From UBA5905 sp045539375 (lineage in GTDB: Bacteria > Bacillota > Clostridia > Oscillospirales > Acutalibacteraceae): 64,000 nucleotides of DNA. Below the pieces are notes generated by a model that worked only from the letters and a program-made list of their open reading frames with translations, searched no databases and had not been told where the DNA came from. This document shows, in pieces, positions 51,209-60,924 of this stretch (position 1 is the first letter of the stretch; the number at the start of each line of letters is the position of its first letter). The position numbers and the translations under genes are program-made. The stretch spans positions 1 through 64,000 of the forward strand of contig JAZQFG010000044.1 in assembly GCA_045539375.1 (NCBI GenBank). The letters run 5' to 3'.

Positions 51209-53779
51209 ATGATGAAAATGTTAAGAAAATCCCCCTTTGTCAGACTTTTGGTTCTTTTGCTTGTCCTTTGTATGCTGTCCGGTTGCGCGGGCGAGACCCT
51301 TTCTCACACGGCATGGAAGGACGCTTGGACTTCGGAAAACGCCGATGCTTGGCAGGTGGCAGAGTCCGGCCCCATTACCCTTACAAACGGAAAGATGGAG
51401 TTCACTCTTGATGCTGCCACTACCCACTTTACCATCAAGGACGTTGTTTCCGGCCAGACCTATTCCTCCGTACCGGAAACGTTTGGGACGGTTATTTCGG
51501 ATGAAAAGCTGAAGCGTTCACAGTCTGAAATCGCCATTACGTACTACGACAGCAACAGTGCCAAATTCGTTATGACCTCAACAGGGGACAGCGTGGAAAA
51601 AGAGCTTGTGGAGGTTCGCCACACCGCAGATGCCGTCCGCGTGATCTATACGATGGGCGCCACCGCAAAGCTTCTCGTACCTCAGGTTTTGCCTGTGGAC
51701 GTCTTTGAAAATGAGATCTGTAATGAAGAACTGCTGGAACGCAGCAACATACGGCGTATTAAGCGTTATTACAATCTCATATCTCCTGAAGACATCGAGG
51801 ATGAGGATCTTGCACCCTATTTTGAGAAGTATCCTATTCTTAAGGAGAAAAGCCTTTACGTCGTTAAGGATACGATAGACACCCTTAACGAAATGGAAAT
51901 ATCCGACGCCTGTGAGACGGTTGGCTTCACCGAAGAAGACAACGCCGCCATTATGAAGGAACTCGGCGTTGAGGCGGCGGAAAGTGATGAACCCGGCTTC
52001 GTCATCGAGGTTGAATATAAGCTCACCGAAGACGGCTTTACCGCAGAAATTCTGACCGACCGCATTCAGGAAATGTCTGAGAATTTCCATTTGTGCAGCA
52101 TTGACTTCTTGGAGTTTTTTGCCGCTGCCGGTGCAGAGGACGAGGGATATTTCCTCGTTCCGGATGGGTCCGGTGCTACCATTGACTTTAACGGCACCGT
52201 GGGCACCTACAGCCAGAAGATCTACGGCAACGACCTTGCCGTTCAGCAGGAAAGCAAGACGCAGCTGGCAAAAGAAGCGCTCCTTCCCGTGTTCGGCCTT
52301 TCGTATACCAACGGTGGCGTGCTTGCCATCGTGGAATCGGGCGACGCCAATGCCACCGTTTCGGCCAATACCATATCGGAAAGCAACCCGTACAACAATG
52401 CATTCTTCACCTTTGATATCCGTGCGTTGGACGTGACGGACCTGAGCGAGGAGAGAAGCATTCCTGTATACAATCTTTACGGTAAGCACGTTCAGTATGA
52501 ACACCCGAAGGTCAAATACGTGATTCTTCCCGCGCAGGATGCCGACTATGTCGGAATGGCGGCATACCTCCGAAAGCATTACGTGGCAAACGGTGTCATT
52601 CCCGAAGGCACGGAATCGTCAGGATTTTTCTTTGATTACAACTGTCTCATCACCCAGAATGCCACCGTCTTTGGCATACCGTATAAGGATCGCATTGTCC
52701 TTTCAACGCTGGAAGCCATCGCAAACAGCCTGGAACAGAATGAGATCAAGAACCTGTCGGTTCGCCTTCTGGGCTATACCAAAAACGGCCTTGAGCACGG
52801 TCTTTACAATCGTTTTTCCTTGTTTGGAAAGGTGGGCGATACGGAAGAGCTCTCTGCCCTGGCAAAGAAGATAAACGGCCTCGGCGGTACGCTCTATCTG
52901 GATGCCGATTTCGGCACCGTCCTTGCCGACGGCGCATTTGACGGCTTCTCAGCCAACGCCGATACCGTCAAACGGATCAATCGCAGCCTTGTTGTATTTA
53001 AGGATTATGACATTGTCACCCGCCAATACGTCAAGAGCATCTTTGACCGCAATCTGGTGTCGCCTACAAGGTTCGAGGACGTTGCCGCATCTTATATATC
53101 CTCGCTCGACCGTGCGCTGGGAGAGGATAACGGCCTGGGTCTCAGCTATTCGTCGGCAGGCAGCCTGCTTTACGGTGATTACACTAAGAAGAAGGATCTT
53201 GACCGCACGATGACGGCAGAAAGGGTGGAAAAAGCGCTTGCCGCCTCGGCAAAAACGCATCCCATCCTTACCGAAAACGGTTATCTCTATTCTCTTGCAC
53301 ACGCCGATTATTTGCTGAATGCCCCCATCTATTCGTCTGATTTTGATATGGCATCCGGCGAGGTTCCGTTCTATCAGCTCGTGATGCATGGCAGCATCCC
53401 GTACACGGGCGCCCCTATGAATCTTGCCACCGACCGCGATAATCAATTGTTACGTTCGCTGGAATACGGCGCAGGCTTGTATTGGTCGTTTGTGACAAGC
53501 GGGGACGAGGAATACAGCAATACCGCCTACGAAACCGAGCTGTATTCCATGCTTGACGCCAACAATCTGGAAACCGTTCGCAAACTCTATTCCGAGCTGG
53601 GCGCGTATTACGCTGCTATCAGCGGCAAGCAGATGGTCAGCCACACAAAGCTTGCTGACGGCGTCTATAAGACGGAATATGACGGCGGCGCAGGCGTCAT
53701 CGTCAACTACGGCGACCGGGATTATATTTCCGATGGATATTCTGTCAAGGCAGGAGGTTATCAGCTGTGGATCTCTTAA
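51209..53779 (+). CDS. DUF5696-family lipoprotein
   Basis: An 856-residue lipoprotein (lipobox MLSGCAG, Cys about 26), start 51209 or 51212, with AGGGGGGATACC upstream. The N-terminal half is beta-rich (LTNGKMEFTLDAATTHFTIKDVVSGQTYSSVP). The middle carries a beta-sandwich-like region with YFLVPDGSGATIDFNG. The C-terminal part (GGTLYLDADFGTVLADGAF, VVFKDYDIVTRQYV, LYSLAHADYLLNAPIYSSDFD, FYQLVMHGSIPYTG) resembles a TIM barrel as in glycoside hydrolases, so a catalytic role on glycans is plausible but unproven. Its last 13 bases overlap the next permease gene, which implies that the two are translationally coupled and work together. Confidence 0.82.
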   Translation: MMKMLRKSPFVRLLVLLLVLCMLSGCAGETLSHTAWKDAWTSENADAWQVAESGPITLTNGKMEFTLDAATTHFTIKDVVSGQTYSSVPETFGTVISDEKLKRSQSEIAITYYDSNSAKFVMTSTGDSVEKELVEVRHTADAVRVIYTMGATAKLLVPQVLPVDVFENEICNEELLERSNIRRIKRYYNLISPEDIEDEDLAPYFEKYPILKEKSLYVVKDTIDTLNEMEISDACETVGFTEEDNAAIMKELGVEAAESDEPGFVIEVEYKLTEDGFTAEILTDRIQEMSENFHLCSIDFLEFFAAAGAEDEGYFLVPDGSGATIDFNGTVGTYSQKIYGNDLAVQQESKTQLAKEALLPVFGLSYTNGGVLAIVESGDANATVSANTISESNPYNNAFFTFDIRALDVTDLSEERSIPVYNLYGKHVQYEHPKVKYVILPAQDADYVGMAAYLRKHYVANGVIPEGTESSGFFFDYNCLITQNATVFGIPYKDRIVLSTLEAIANSLEQNEIKNLSVRLLGYTKNGLEHGLYNRFSLFGKVGDTEELSALAKKINGLGGTLYLDADFGTVLADGAFDGFSANADTVKRINRSLVVFKDYDIVTRQYVKSIFDRNLVSPTRFEDVAASYISSLDRALGEDNGLGLSYSSAGSLLYGDYTKKKDLDRTMTAERVEKALAASAKTHPILTENGYLYSLAHADYLLNAPIYSSDFDMASGEVPFYQLVMHGSIPYTGAPMNLATDRDNQLLRSLEYGAGLYWSFVTSGDEEYSNTAYETELYSMLDANNLETVRKLYSELGAYYAAISGKQMVSHTKLADGVYKTEYDGGAGVIVNYGDRDYISDGYSVKAGGYQLWIS

Positions 53780-54684
53780 AAAAGAATAAAAAGCCGTCCC
53801 TGCTTCGCAGACGCGGCTACTATGGCTATTTCTTCATCCTGCCCCTCATAATCGGCGTGCTGCTGATCTTTATTCCCAACCTGTTTCACACCTTCCAGTA
53901 TTCTGTGAGTGCACTGGAAATGGGCGATCGCGGCTATATAGCCACCTTTGAGGGCTTTGGCCAGTATGTGGGCGCCATTCGTGAAGATGCCTACTTCGTG
54001 CCGCACCTGATCAACGAGCTGAAAAGCTTTCTTACTAACGTACCGGTCATCACGATATTCAGTATGTTCATCGCTGTACTGTTGAACGGACAGTTCCGTG
54101 GACGGGGCATCGCACGACTGATCTTTTTCGTTCCGGTCATTCTCTCGACGGGAATCATTGCTTCTATCGAAGCGGGAACAGACCTGCTTGCCAACGTGGA
54201 AGCCGGTGCCATGGGTGAGACCGAAACAAGCCTTGTCACCGGCATCAGCGATATGCTGTTGCAGATGCAGCTGCCCGACTTTTTGATCACGCTCATCAAC
54301 GGTGCGATCACGGGCATCTACGACGTTGTCCAAAAGAGCGGAATGCAGATATTCATCCTGCTTACCGGCCTTCAGGAGATTCCCCCGTCACTGTATGAAG
54401 CCGCCAACGTTGAAGGATGTAACGGCTGGTCCTCTTTCTGGAAGATCACCTTCCCGATGATGGGGCCGCAGATACGCATCTCCATCGTCTACACGATCGT
54501 GGATCTCACCTCGCGTACCGATACCGTTCTGGCCGAATACATCAATATGCTTGCCTTCCGTTCCAATATGTTCTCGCTGGGCACTGCAATGTACATAATC
54601 TATATGCTCATTGTTCTTGTGATCGTGGCTGTTGTGTTGCTCATACTCAACCGCTTTATCCAGTACAACGGCGAAGTGAATTAA
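53767..54684 (+). CDS. carbohydrate ABC permease, MalF type (second pair)
   Basis: A 305-residue permease starting at GTG 53767, AGGAGG about ten bases before it, inside the end of the DUF5696 gene. Six membrane segments; EAA motif LYEAANVEGCNGWSSFWKITFPMMGP near 208. It has a longer third extracytoplasmic loop (AGTDLLANVEAGAMGETETSLVTG) than usual MalF-like subunits. Partner of the permease 12 bases downstream. Together they form a second transporter core in the same locus. Confidence 0.92.
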   Translation: MDLLKKNKKPSLLRRRGYYGYFFILPLIIGVLLIFIPNLFHTFQYSVSALEMGDRGYIATFEGFGQYVGAIREDAYFVPHLINELKSFLTNVPVITIFSMFIAVLLNGQFRGRGIARLIFFVPVILSTGIIASIEAGTDLLANVEAGAMGETETSLVTGISDMLLQMQLPDFLITLINGAITGIYDVVQKSGMQIFILLTGLQEIPPSLYEAANVEGCNGWSSFWKITFPMMGPQIRISIVYTIVDLTSRTDTVLAEYINMLAFRSNMFSLGTAMYIIYMLIVLVIVAVVLLILNRFIQYNGEVN

Positions 54685-54696
54685 GGAGGGAAGAGA

Positions 54697-55596
54697 ATGC
54701 GCATATCGAAAAAAACGCAAAACCGCCTGGCAAAGGCGCCACTCTTACTCCTCCGTTTCATCATCATCTTCGGACTTGCGTTTATCATTCTGGAACCCTT
54801 TGTCTACAAGATTTTGATGGCATTTATGCATCCGGATGATCTGCTGGACTCCAGCGTATGGATCGTCCCGCGTATCGGCTCGTTCTATTACTGGGGGCAG
54901 GCACTGGAGCAGATGAAGCTACCTGCTTCGGCAATCAATACGTTTCTGCTTTCCCTGACCGTAGGAGTGATCCAGGTTATCTCCTGTACGATGATCGGCT
55001 ACGGATTGGCCCGCTTCAATTTCCGCGGAAAAAACCTGGCCTTCTTCTTTGTCATACTGATTATGCTGGTTCCCGTTCAGGTAATCAGCATTGCACGATA
55101 TCTGGATTTTAACTTCTTTAATTTCTTCGGAAAGACCATCTCGCTCACCGATACGTTCTGGCCCGTCGTCATCCTGTCCTCAACGGGACTGGGATTAAAA
55201 CAAGGCCTGTACGTGTATATGATGCGGGAGCTCTTCCGATCGTTACCCCTCTCCCTTGAGGAAGCTGCCTATATCGACGGTGCAGGTCCTATCCAGACCT
55301 TCACACGCATTATGCTTCCCAATGCACGAACAACTATGGCAACCGTATTTTTGTTTTCATTTTGCTGGCAGTGGACAGACACCGCGTATTCTTCGCTCTA
55401 TTTTAATGAGATGCCGGTTCTTGCCAACGTGGTGGATACGATGTATATCCGCGTTGGTCTGAACCCAGACCCCTTGGCAACAGGCATTCTTCGTAATGCC
55501 GCGGCCATCCTCATTATGTTGCCCCTGTTGGTGCTGTTTGTCTTCTGTCAAAAGCTATTAGTAAAATCAATGGCACTGTCGGGACTGGCGAACTAA
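54697..55596 (+). CDS. carbohydrate ABC permease, MalG type (second pair)
   Basis: A 299-residue permease with six membrane segments and the EAA motif LEEAAYIDGAGPIQTFTRIMLPNAR near 188. ATG 54697 has AAGGAGGG upstream. N-terminal RLAKAPLLLLRFIIIFGLAFIILEPFVYKILMAF and the SVWIVPRIGSFYYWGQALEQM segment fit MalG-type subunits. It closes the transporter block. The binding protein for this pair could be the lipoprotein at 62873 or the giant one at 44451. Confidence 0.92.
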   Translation: MRISKKTQNRLAKAPLLLLRFIIIFGLAFIILEPFVYKILMAFMHPDDLLDSSVWIVPRIGSFYYWGQALEQMKLPASAINTFLLSLTVGVIQVISCTMIGYGLARFNFRGKNLAFFFVILIMLVPVQVISIARYLDFNFFNFFGKTISLTDTFWPVVILSSTGLGLKQGLYVYMMRELFRSLPLSLEEAAYIDGAGPIQTFTRIMLPNARTTMATVFLFSFCWQWTDTAYSSLYFNEMPVLANVVDTMYIRVGLNPDPLATGILRNAAAILIMLPLLVLFVFCQKLLVKSMALSGLAN

Positions 55597-55644
55597 TGGT
55601 ATACCTAAAAGTGAGAAGAATTACAATTTGTATCAATTCAAAGG

Positions 55645-55673
55645 TTCCACAAAACAGACGGAGGTGATATAAT
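55645..55673 (+). promoter_or_regulatory. extended -10 promoter before the surface-protein gene
   Basis: TGATATAAT (55665-55673) is a consensus -10 hexamer with the TG extension; no good -35 is seen. It lies 56 bases before the ATG of the repeat-rich surface protein, so that gene and the following ones may be transcribed on their own. Confidence 0.45.
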
Positions 55674-55728
55674 CCGAAACCTTATGCTATCTCTGGGCAA
55701 AAATTTTGAGAAAAGGAGTTTTGAACAA

Positions 55729-58700
55729 ATGAAAAGCTTCAGAAAACCCATCGCAATTCTGGCAGCGCTCGCACTCTTCTGCGTGCAGATTCCTATCGGA
55801 ATGCTTATTGGCGCATCGGCCGAAGAGGTTTGGAGCGACAACCTTGTTGCAGACAGCCAGAAGAATATGACCCTCACATCTTATGATGCAACCTATTTGG
55901 ATGGCATTACCCTCGATGGTGAGTCTACCTATGAGTTCTCATTTGATATGAAGATCCCCACTGGTTCTCTCGCAACCACAAACCTGTGTGTCATCCTCAG
56001 TGAAAATGCGGATGCTACCAAGGGTATCTATTCCGACTACTGGTTTAGCATCAACCAGATCCGTACTGGTGCCGCCATCGACGGTAACGGCTGGCCGAAC
56101 AGCGAGTACGATACGCTGGTAAACGGTACGATTACCTTTGCTGAAGACACCACCTACAATGTTAAGTACGTCATTGAAAAGGATAAGGTCACTTATTACA
56201 TCAATGATACTCTCGTAAAGGTAACTTTGGGCACTTCCGGTGGTTACGCGGAAGCGGATTCTACCGCCATCCCCACCTTCGCAGATGCCAAGATCGGCTT
56301 TGTGGCACAGAATGCTGCTCCCAACATCGAACTGTCCAACATTTCTGTCAAGCAGGCCGCTTCCGAGCCCTCCGAGCCCGAAGGCCCCGCTTGGAGCGAT
56401 AACCTGGTTGCTGATGCTCAGCAGACCATCGTTGTCAATAGCTATGACAAGCATCTCTTAAACGGCATCACCCTCGACGGCGAGTCTACCTATGAGTTCG
56501 CGTTTGACATGAAGATTCCCACCGGCTCTCTGGCTGCCACCAATCTGTGTGTCATCCTGAGCGAAAACGCCGATGCGACCAAGGGTATCTATTCGGATTA
56601 CTGGTTTAGTATGAATCAGATCCGTACAGGCTCCGCTGTCGACGGCAACGGCTGGCCGAACAGCGAGTACGATACGCTGGTAAACGGCACGATTGCCTTT
56701 GCTGAAGACACCACCTACAATGTTAAGTACATCATTGAAAAGGATAAGGTCACTTATTACATCAATGATACTCTCGTAAAGGTAACTTTGGGCACTGCCG
56801 GCGGCTATGCGGAAGCGGATTCTACCGCTATTCCCACCTTCGCCGATGCCAAAGTAGGCTTTGTTGGTCAGAATGCGACTCCTAACATTGAGATCACCAA
56901 CATCTCTGTTAAGAAGCAGGCCTCTTCCGAGCCCGAAGTTCCCGCCGGACCCGTTTGGGGTACCGAGAACCTCGTTGCCGGTCAGGGGGATATCCATCTG
57001 AACGGCGCTTATGCCCCGGTTTATCTTGATGAAATTCTCGATAAGAACACCGGCTATAAGCTGGACTACACCGTTACCTTCAACAGCAATGTGGCAGGCC
57101 ATTGGAACTACGTCTCCAATATGCTGCGTCAGAACGAAAATGATCTTATTTCCTTCGGTGCTTGGAACGACGCAGGTGACGGCACCGGTCAGCTTCGTTT
57201 CGCAGAGAACGATATTAGCAACAATGTGTGGACGGCCGTTGAGGGCGTTGGCACGATTCCTGCCGGTGTTGGATTCCCCATGTCCATCGTGATTATGCCC
57301 GAGTATCTTGAGCTGTATATCAATGGACAGATCCAGACGATGAACCTTGCTTCCGGTGGTACTGCGACGCAGATTCCTGTGAGCAAGTTGATTGAAAATG
57401 GTAAGATCGGCTTTATCGATCAGGGCTCTCACCCTGACATTACCATCAGCAACATCGCTCTTTATAAGGATACCAACAGTGTCGTGGAGCCTGAGCCCGA
57501 AGATCCTGTCGAGCCCGAGGATCCCACCGAGACCTGGACGGAGGTTGCAACGCAGACTTCCGTAACCGTCGATGAAACCAATCCGTATATCTACCAGTGG
57601 GTCACGGATGAACTGGATCAGAATGCGACCTACAAAATCGAATATACTCTGACCTACACGGATCACGTTAACGACAGTAACTTGGCGTCTACTGCTTTCC
57701 GTGGTGTGCCGGCTGCTGAGGCGTGGGAGGCTACCGGTTTGTTCATGGCACACGACAACTTCCAGAAGATCCGCATCGGCGATACCTACGATACCTACGG
57801 CACGCTGTACGGTGCTGGCGGAACCGCCGATGCCACGGCCACTCCCGTTAAGTACACCATTATCAGCGCTCCCGAAAGTGTTACTGTTTACGTGGACGGC
57901 GTTCTTATGAAGCAGTATGACTTTGTCAACGGCGTGGACGGCAAGGATTCTGTTCCCGTGCCGAAGGTTGCGGGCGCAAAGGTTGGTTTCCGTGGCTTTG
58001 GCGCCAATCCGCGCTTCACCGTCACCGACATCTCTGTTAAGGTTAAGAGCGATGCCGGCGGCTCCGATCCCGAAGTTCCCGCCGGACCCGTTTGGGGTAC
58101 CGAGAACCTCGTCGCCGGTCAGGAAGATATCCATCTGAACGGCGCTTACACCGCGGTTTATCTGGATGAAATTCTGGATAAGCACACCGGCTATAAGCTG
58201 GACTACACTCTTACCTTCAATACCGTTGTTCCCGGTAACTGGAACAACCTCTCCAACATGCTGCGTCAGAACGATACCGACCTGATTTCCTTTGGTTGGT
58301 GGGCAGATGCAAGCGGTAATGGCGACGGTCAGCTTCGTTTTGCTGAGAATGATATCTCTAACGGCAATCAAACTGCCGTTCAGAGTGCCACACCCGTTGC
58401 CGGACAGGCATATGATATTTCTATCGTGATTATGCCCGACTATGTCGAACTTTATGTTGATGGTCAGATTGTAACCATGTATCTCACTGCCGGCGGTACT
58501 GCAACGCAGATCCCTGTAAGCAAGCGTATTGCAAACGGTAAGATCGGCTTTATCGATCAGGGCTCTCACCCCAATATGACCATCAGCAACATCGCACTTT
58601 ACGCGGATACCAACGGTGCTGATGCTCCTGCTATCGATCAGGAGGCTGTTGACGCCGTCATCGCCCAGATTGGCGCTATTGGCACCGTGACCAAGGACAG

Positions 58701-60921
58701 CGCTGATGTAATCAAGGCTGCCCGTGCGGCATACGATGCTCTGAATGATGAGGAAAAGGCCCTCGTAACCAATTTTGAGACCCTCACGGCTGCCGAGTCT
58801 GCCCTCAAGCTGCTTACCGCTTCTCAGGATATGAAACTGTATGCTCTGGACGGCACCTACGCCATGGGTTACAACCATTGGGGTGCTATGGTTTCCGTCA
58901 GCAACGCAACCGGTGGCGGTATGCGCTACACGTGGGACGGCGCAGGCACTAACTTCCGTCGTGGTATCAACCGCGGCGTAGCCCTGGATGGCCTCCATCT
59001 GGTCGCTTCCGGCCTCAACCTCACCAGCGACAACAAGGCAATCGCATTCTACATTGCCGACTTTGACCAGGCCGAATCCTACTCTCAGTATGAGCCTTTG
59101 GCGGAGTACTTCCCGCTGGCCATCATCCTTAATATGAATGCCGGCACCATCGAAATCGGTAGCGATCCCCTCGAGAAGGCTACTGAGGTGATTGCCACCA
59201 ACGATGCCCTTAAGTATGATAGCATGAAGGACATCGAGTGGTCTCTCAGCATCGATGCCAACGACGATGGCAGCTACACCGTGACCATCAACGGCGTTTC
59301 CGGCGTCATCTCCAAGGAACTTATGGATAAGGTCCAGCGTCTGACCCAGCTGGATTACGCATTCATCACCGTATCTCCCTGGTCTGACGTGAACAATTCC
59401 GGTGCTGTTTCCGGTTCTGTTGACTTCCTCAGCCTCCACGGCGGCGGCAATGCCTGCGCGGATTCCCTCAACGCCGAGGAGATGAAAGCGGTTACCGACC
59501 TGATTGCTGACATTGCTGCCATCGGCACCGTAACCAAGGACAGCAAGGACGCGATTGAGGCTTGTGAGGCTGCCTATGCAGCGCTCAACGACGCCCAGAA
59601 GGGCTGCGTGACTAACTACAAAGCTCTCGCAGCGGCACGGTATCGCTATAACCTGCTCACCCAGACCGTTGACATCCCCTGCATCAACTATTACCAGATT
59701 ACCAACGCCGACACCGGCGGAACCAACCACTGGCAGGCTAACGATATGCTGACTCATGAAAATGCAACCGAGGGCGGTGTTACCTTTAAGTGGCAGAATG
59801 GTGGAACCAACGTCCGTCGTTTCATCGACCGTAAGGTCACTCTGGACGGATTCCATATGGTTCTTTCCAACCTCGATATGTCTAAGGGTCTTTCCTCCTT
59901 TGCATTCTTCTTCGCAGATCTGTATGACACTGCAGCAGACTGGACCTCGCTCTATTCTGAGTATTTGCAGAACGAGCCTACCTGTGCCGTTCTCATCTTC
60001 GATGCTGTTTCCGGTACGGTATCTGTTCAGATCGGAAATGAATCTGTCGTTGTTCTGCGTGATGACCGCTTGACCTACGAATTCCTCGAAGGCGCAACCT
60101 GGGATATCAAGATCGAGAAGAGAGCGGACGGCGACTATACCTTCATTGCCAACGGCGCTGAGGGCATCATTCCCGCCTCCTTCCTCGACAAGGCAACCCG
60201 TCTCACCGATCGCGACAATGAGATGTACGTAACTGTCTCTGCATGGGGCAACGGCGTTAATTACAGCTATGACCTAGTTGCTATTCACGGCGGAAACGTT
60301 GTCTGCGCAGAGGATCTGACCGATGAGATGGAAAAGGATCTGAACGAAGTGATCGAGGCTATCTATGCGATTTATGATGGCAACTGGCAGATCCAGCCCT
60401 CGGCAGAGGCTGCGTATAACAAGGCTTGGGATCTTTACGATGCTCTTCCGGAAGAAGTTCAGTCCCTCGTGGCCAACTACGCTGACCTCGTGGTAGCAAC
60501 CGACGTCTTGGAGGTTGTTCTCGCTATCGACAGCCTTGGCACCATTACCCTTGAGAGCGGTGACGAGATTGAAGACGTGCGCAAGATGTATAAGAACCTT
60601 GCCATCCTCTTCGAGGAAGAGACCGGCGGTTCCTATCAGCGTGTCAACATCGACACCGACAGACGCCTCTTGGTAGGCAACTATGCAACCCTGGATAAGG
60701 CCATCCGCACTTACTACAACCTGTATAAGGATGCTGCCCTGAACGGCACCGCAACAGGCGGAGACGGCAGTGGTAACAACGGCGGCAGCGGCGATGGTAC
60801 AGGCACGCCTTCCATTCCTGTAACAGGCGATGCCTTCCCCTATGTTGCCATACTCGTTCTCGTTGCATCCCTGGTTGCTGCTGCGGCTGTCTGCAAGAAG
60901 ACTGTTAGAAAGGAGTCGTAA
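55729..60921 (+). CDS. 1730-residue modular surface protein with C-terminal anchor
   Basis: ATG 55729 (AAAGGAG ten bases upstream). After a signal peptide ending near GASAEE come five concanavalin-like beta-sandwich modules of about 187 residues (35-960): modules 1 and 2 are near-identical, 3 and 5 are alike, 4 is divergent, joined by Pro/Glu linkers (SEPEVPAGP). Then three short helical modules (AVDAVIAQIGAIGTVTKDS, repeated near 965, 1255 and 1545) alternate with two further beta-rich domains (NHWGAMVSVSNAT, NHWQANDMLTHEN). A Gly/Asn/Thr linker leads to IPVTGD, a membrane helix and KKTVRKES, like an LPXTG sorting signal. It probably binds a glycan at the cell surface. No catalytic domain was recognised. 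Confidence 0.82.
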   Translation: MKSFRKPIAILAALALFCVQIPIGMLIGASAEEVWSDNLVADSQKNMTLTSYDATYLDGITLDGESTYEFSFDMKIPTGSLATTNLCVILSENADATKGIYSDYWFSINQIRTGAAIDGNGWPNSEYDTLVNGTITFAEDTTYNVKYVIEKDKVTYYINDTLVKVTLGTSGGYAEADSTAIPTFADAKIGFVAQNAAPNIELSNISVKQAASEPSEPEGPAWSDNLVADAQQTIVVNSYDKHLLNGITLDGESTYEFAFDMKIPTGSLAATNLCVILSENADATKGIYSDYWFSMNQIRTGSAVDGNGWPNSEYDTLVNGTIAFAEDTTYNVKYIIEKDKVTYYINDTLVKVTLGTAGGYAEADSTAIPTFADAKVGFVGQNATPNIEITNISVKKQASSEPEVPAGPVWGTENLVAGQGDIHLNGAYAPVYLDEILDKNTGYKLDYTVTFNSNVAGHWNYVSNMLRQNENDLISFGAWNDAGDGTGQLRFAENDISNNVWTAVEGVGTIPAGVGFPMSIVIMPEYLELYINGQIQTMNLASGGTATQIPVSKLIENGKIGFIDQGSHPDITISNIALYKDTNSVVEPEPEDPVEPEDPTETWTEVATQTSVTVDETNPYIYQWVTDELDQNATYKIEYTLTYTDHVNDSNLASTAFRGVPAAEAWEATGLFMAHDNFQKIRIGDTYDTYGTLYGAGGTADATATPVKYTIISAPESVTVYVDGVLMKQYDFVNGVDGKDSVPVPKVAGAKVGFRGFGANPRFTVTDISVKVKSDAGGSDPEVPAGPVWGTENLVAGQEDIHLNGAYTAVYLDEILDKHTGYKLDYTLTFNTVVPGNWNNLSNMLRQNDTDLISFGWWADASGNGDGQLRFAENDISNGNQTAVQSATPVAGQAYDISIVIMPDYVELYVDGQIVTMYLTAGGTATQIPVSKRIANGKIGFIDQGSHPNMTISNIALYADTNGADAPAIDQEAVDAVIAQIGAIGTVTKDSADVIKAARAAYDALNDEEKALVTNFETLTAAESALKLLTASQDMKLYALDGTYAMGYNHWGAMVSVSNATGGGMRYTWDGAGTNFRRGINRGVALDGLHLVASGLNLTSDNKAIAFYIADFDQAESYSQYEPLAEYFPLAIILNMNAGTIEIGSDPLEKATEVIATNDALKYDSMKDIEWSLSIDANDDGSYTVTINGVSGVISKELMDKVQRLTQLDYAFITVSPWSDVNNSGAVSGSVDFLSLHGGGNACADSLNAEEMKAVTDLIADIAAIGTVTKDSKDAIEACEAAYAALNDAQKGCVTNYKALAAARYRYNLLTQTVDIPCINYYQITNADTGGTNHWQANDMLTHENATEGGVTFKWQNGGTNVRRFIDRKVTLDGFHMVLSNLDMSKGLSSFAFFFADLYDTAADWTSLYSEYLQNEPTCAVLIFDAVSGTVSVQIGNESVVVLRDDRLTYEFLEGATWDIKIEKRADGDYTFIANGAEGIIPASFLDKATRLTDRDNEMYVTVSAWGNGVNYSYDLVAIHGGNVVCAEDLTDEMEKDLNEVIEAIYAIYDGNWQIQPSAEAAYNKAWDLYDALPEEVQSLVANYADLVVATDVLEVVLAIDSLGTITLESGDEIEDVRKMYKNLAILFEEETGGSYQRVNIDTDRRLLVGNYATLDKAIRTYYNLYKDAALNGTATGGDGSGNNGGSGDGTGTPSIPVTGDAFPYVAILVLVASLVAAAAVCKKTVRKES
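55831..56952 (+). repeat. tandem 561-bp module repeat (modules 1 and 2)
   Basis: Module 1 (55831-56391) and module 2 (56392-56952) are in phase at 561 bases (187 codons). They include a 65-base identical run (56171-56235 and 56732-56796), synonymous sites included, showing recent duplication or gene conversion. Confidence 0.93.
56953..58640 (+). repeat. dispersed module repeat (modules 3 and 5)
   Basis: Modules 3 (from 56953) and 5 (from 58090) match at an offset of 1137 bases, sharing VWGTENLVAGQ, LRFAENDISN and GGTATQIPVSK. Their upstream linker (PEVPAGP) is also repeated at DNA level. Module 4 lies between them. Confidence 0.9.
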
Positions 60922-60924
60922 GCA

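Noticed and set aside
55831..58640. CRISPR or short tandem repeat array
   Set aside because: The repeats are in-frame protein modules of about 187 codons, with no short repeats and unique spacers. No CRISPR array was seen anywhere in the window.
56458..59856. 1132-codon open frame antisense to the modular surface protein
   Set aside because: It mirrors the repeats and codon bias of the sense gene, has low-complexity Val/Gly/Ile-rich composition and no domain. The sense frame has a signal peptide, modules and anchor.
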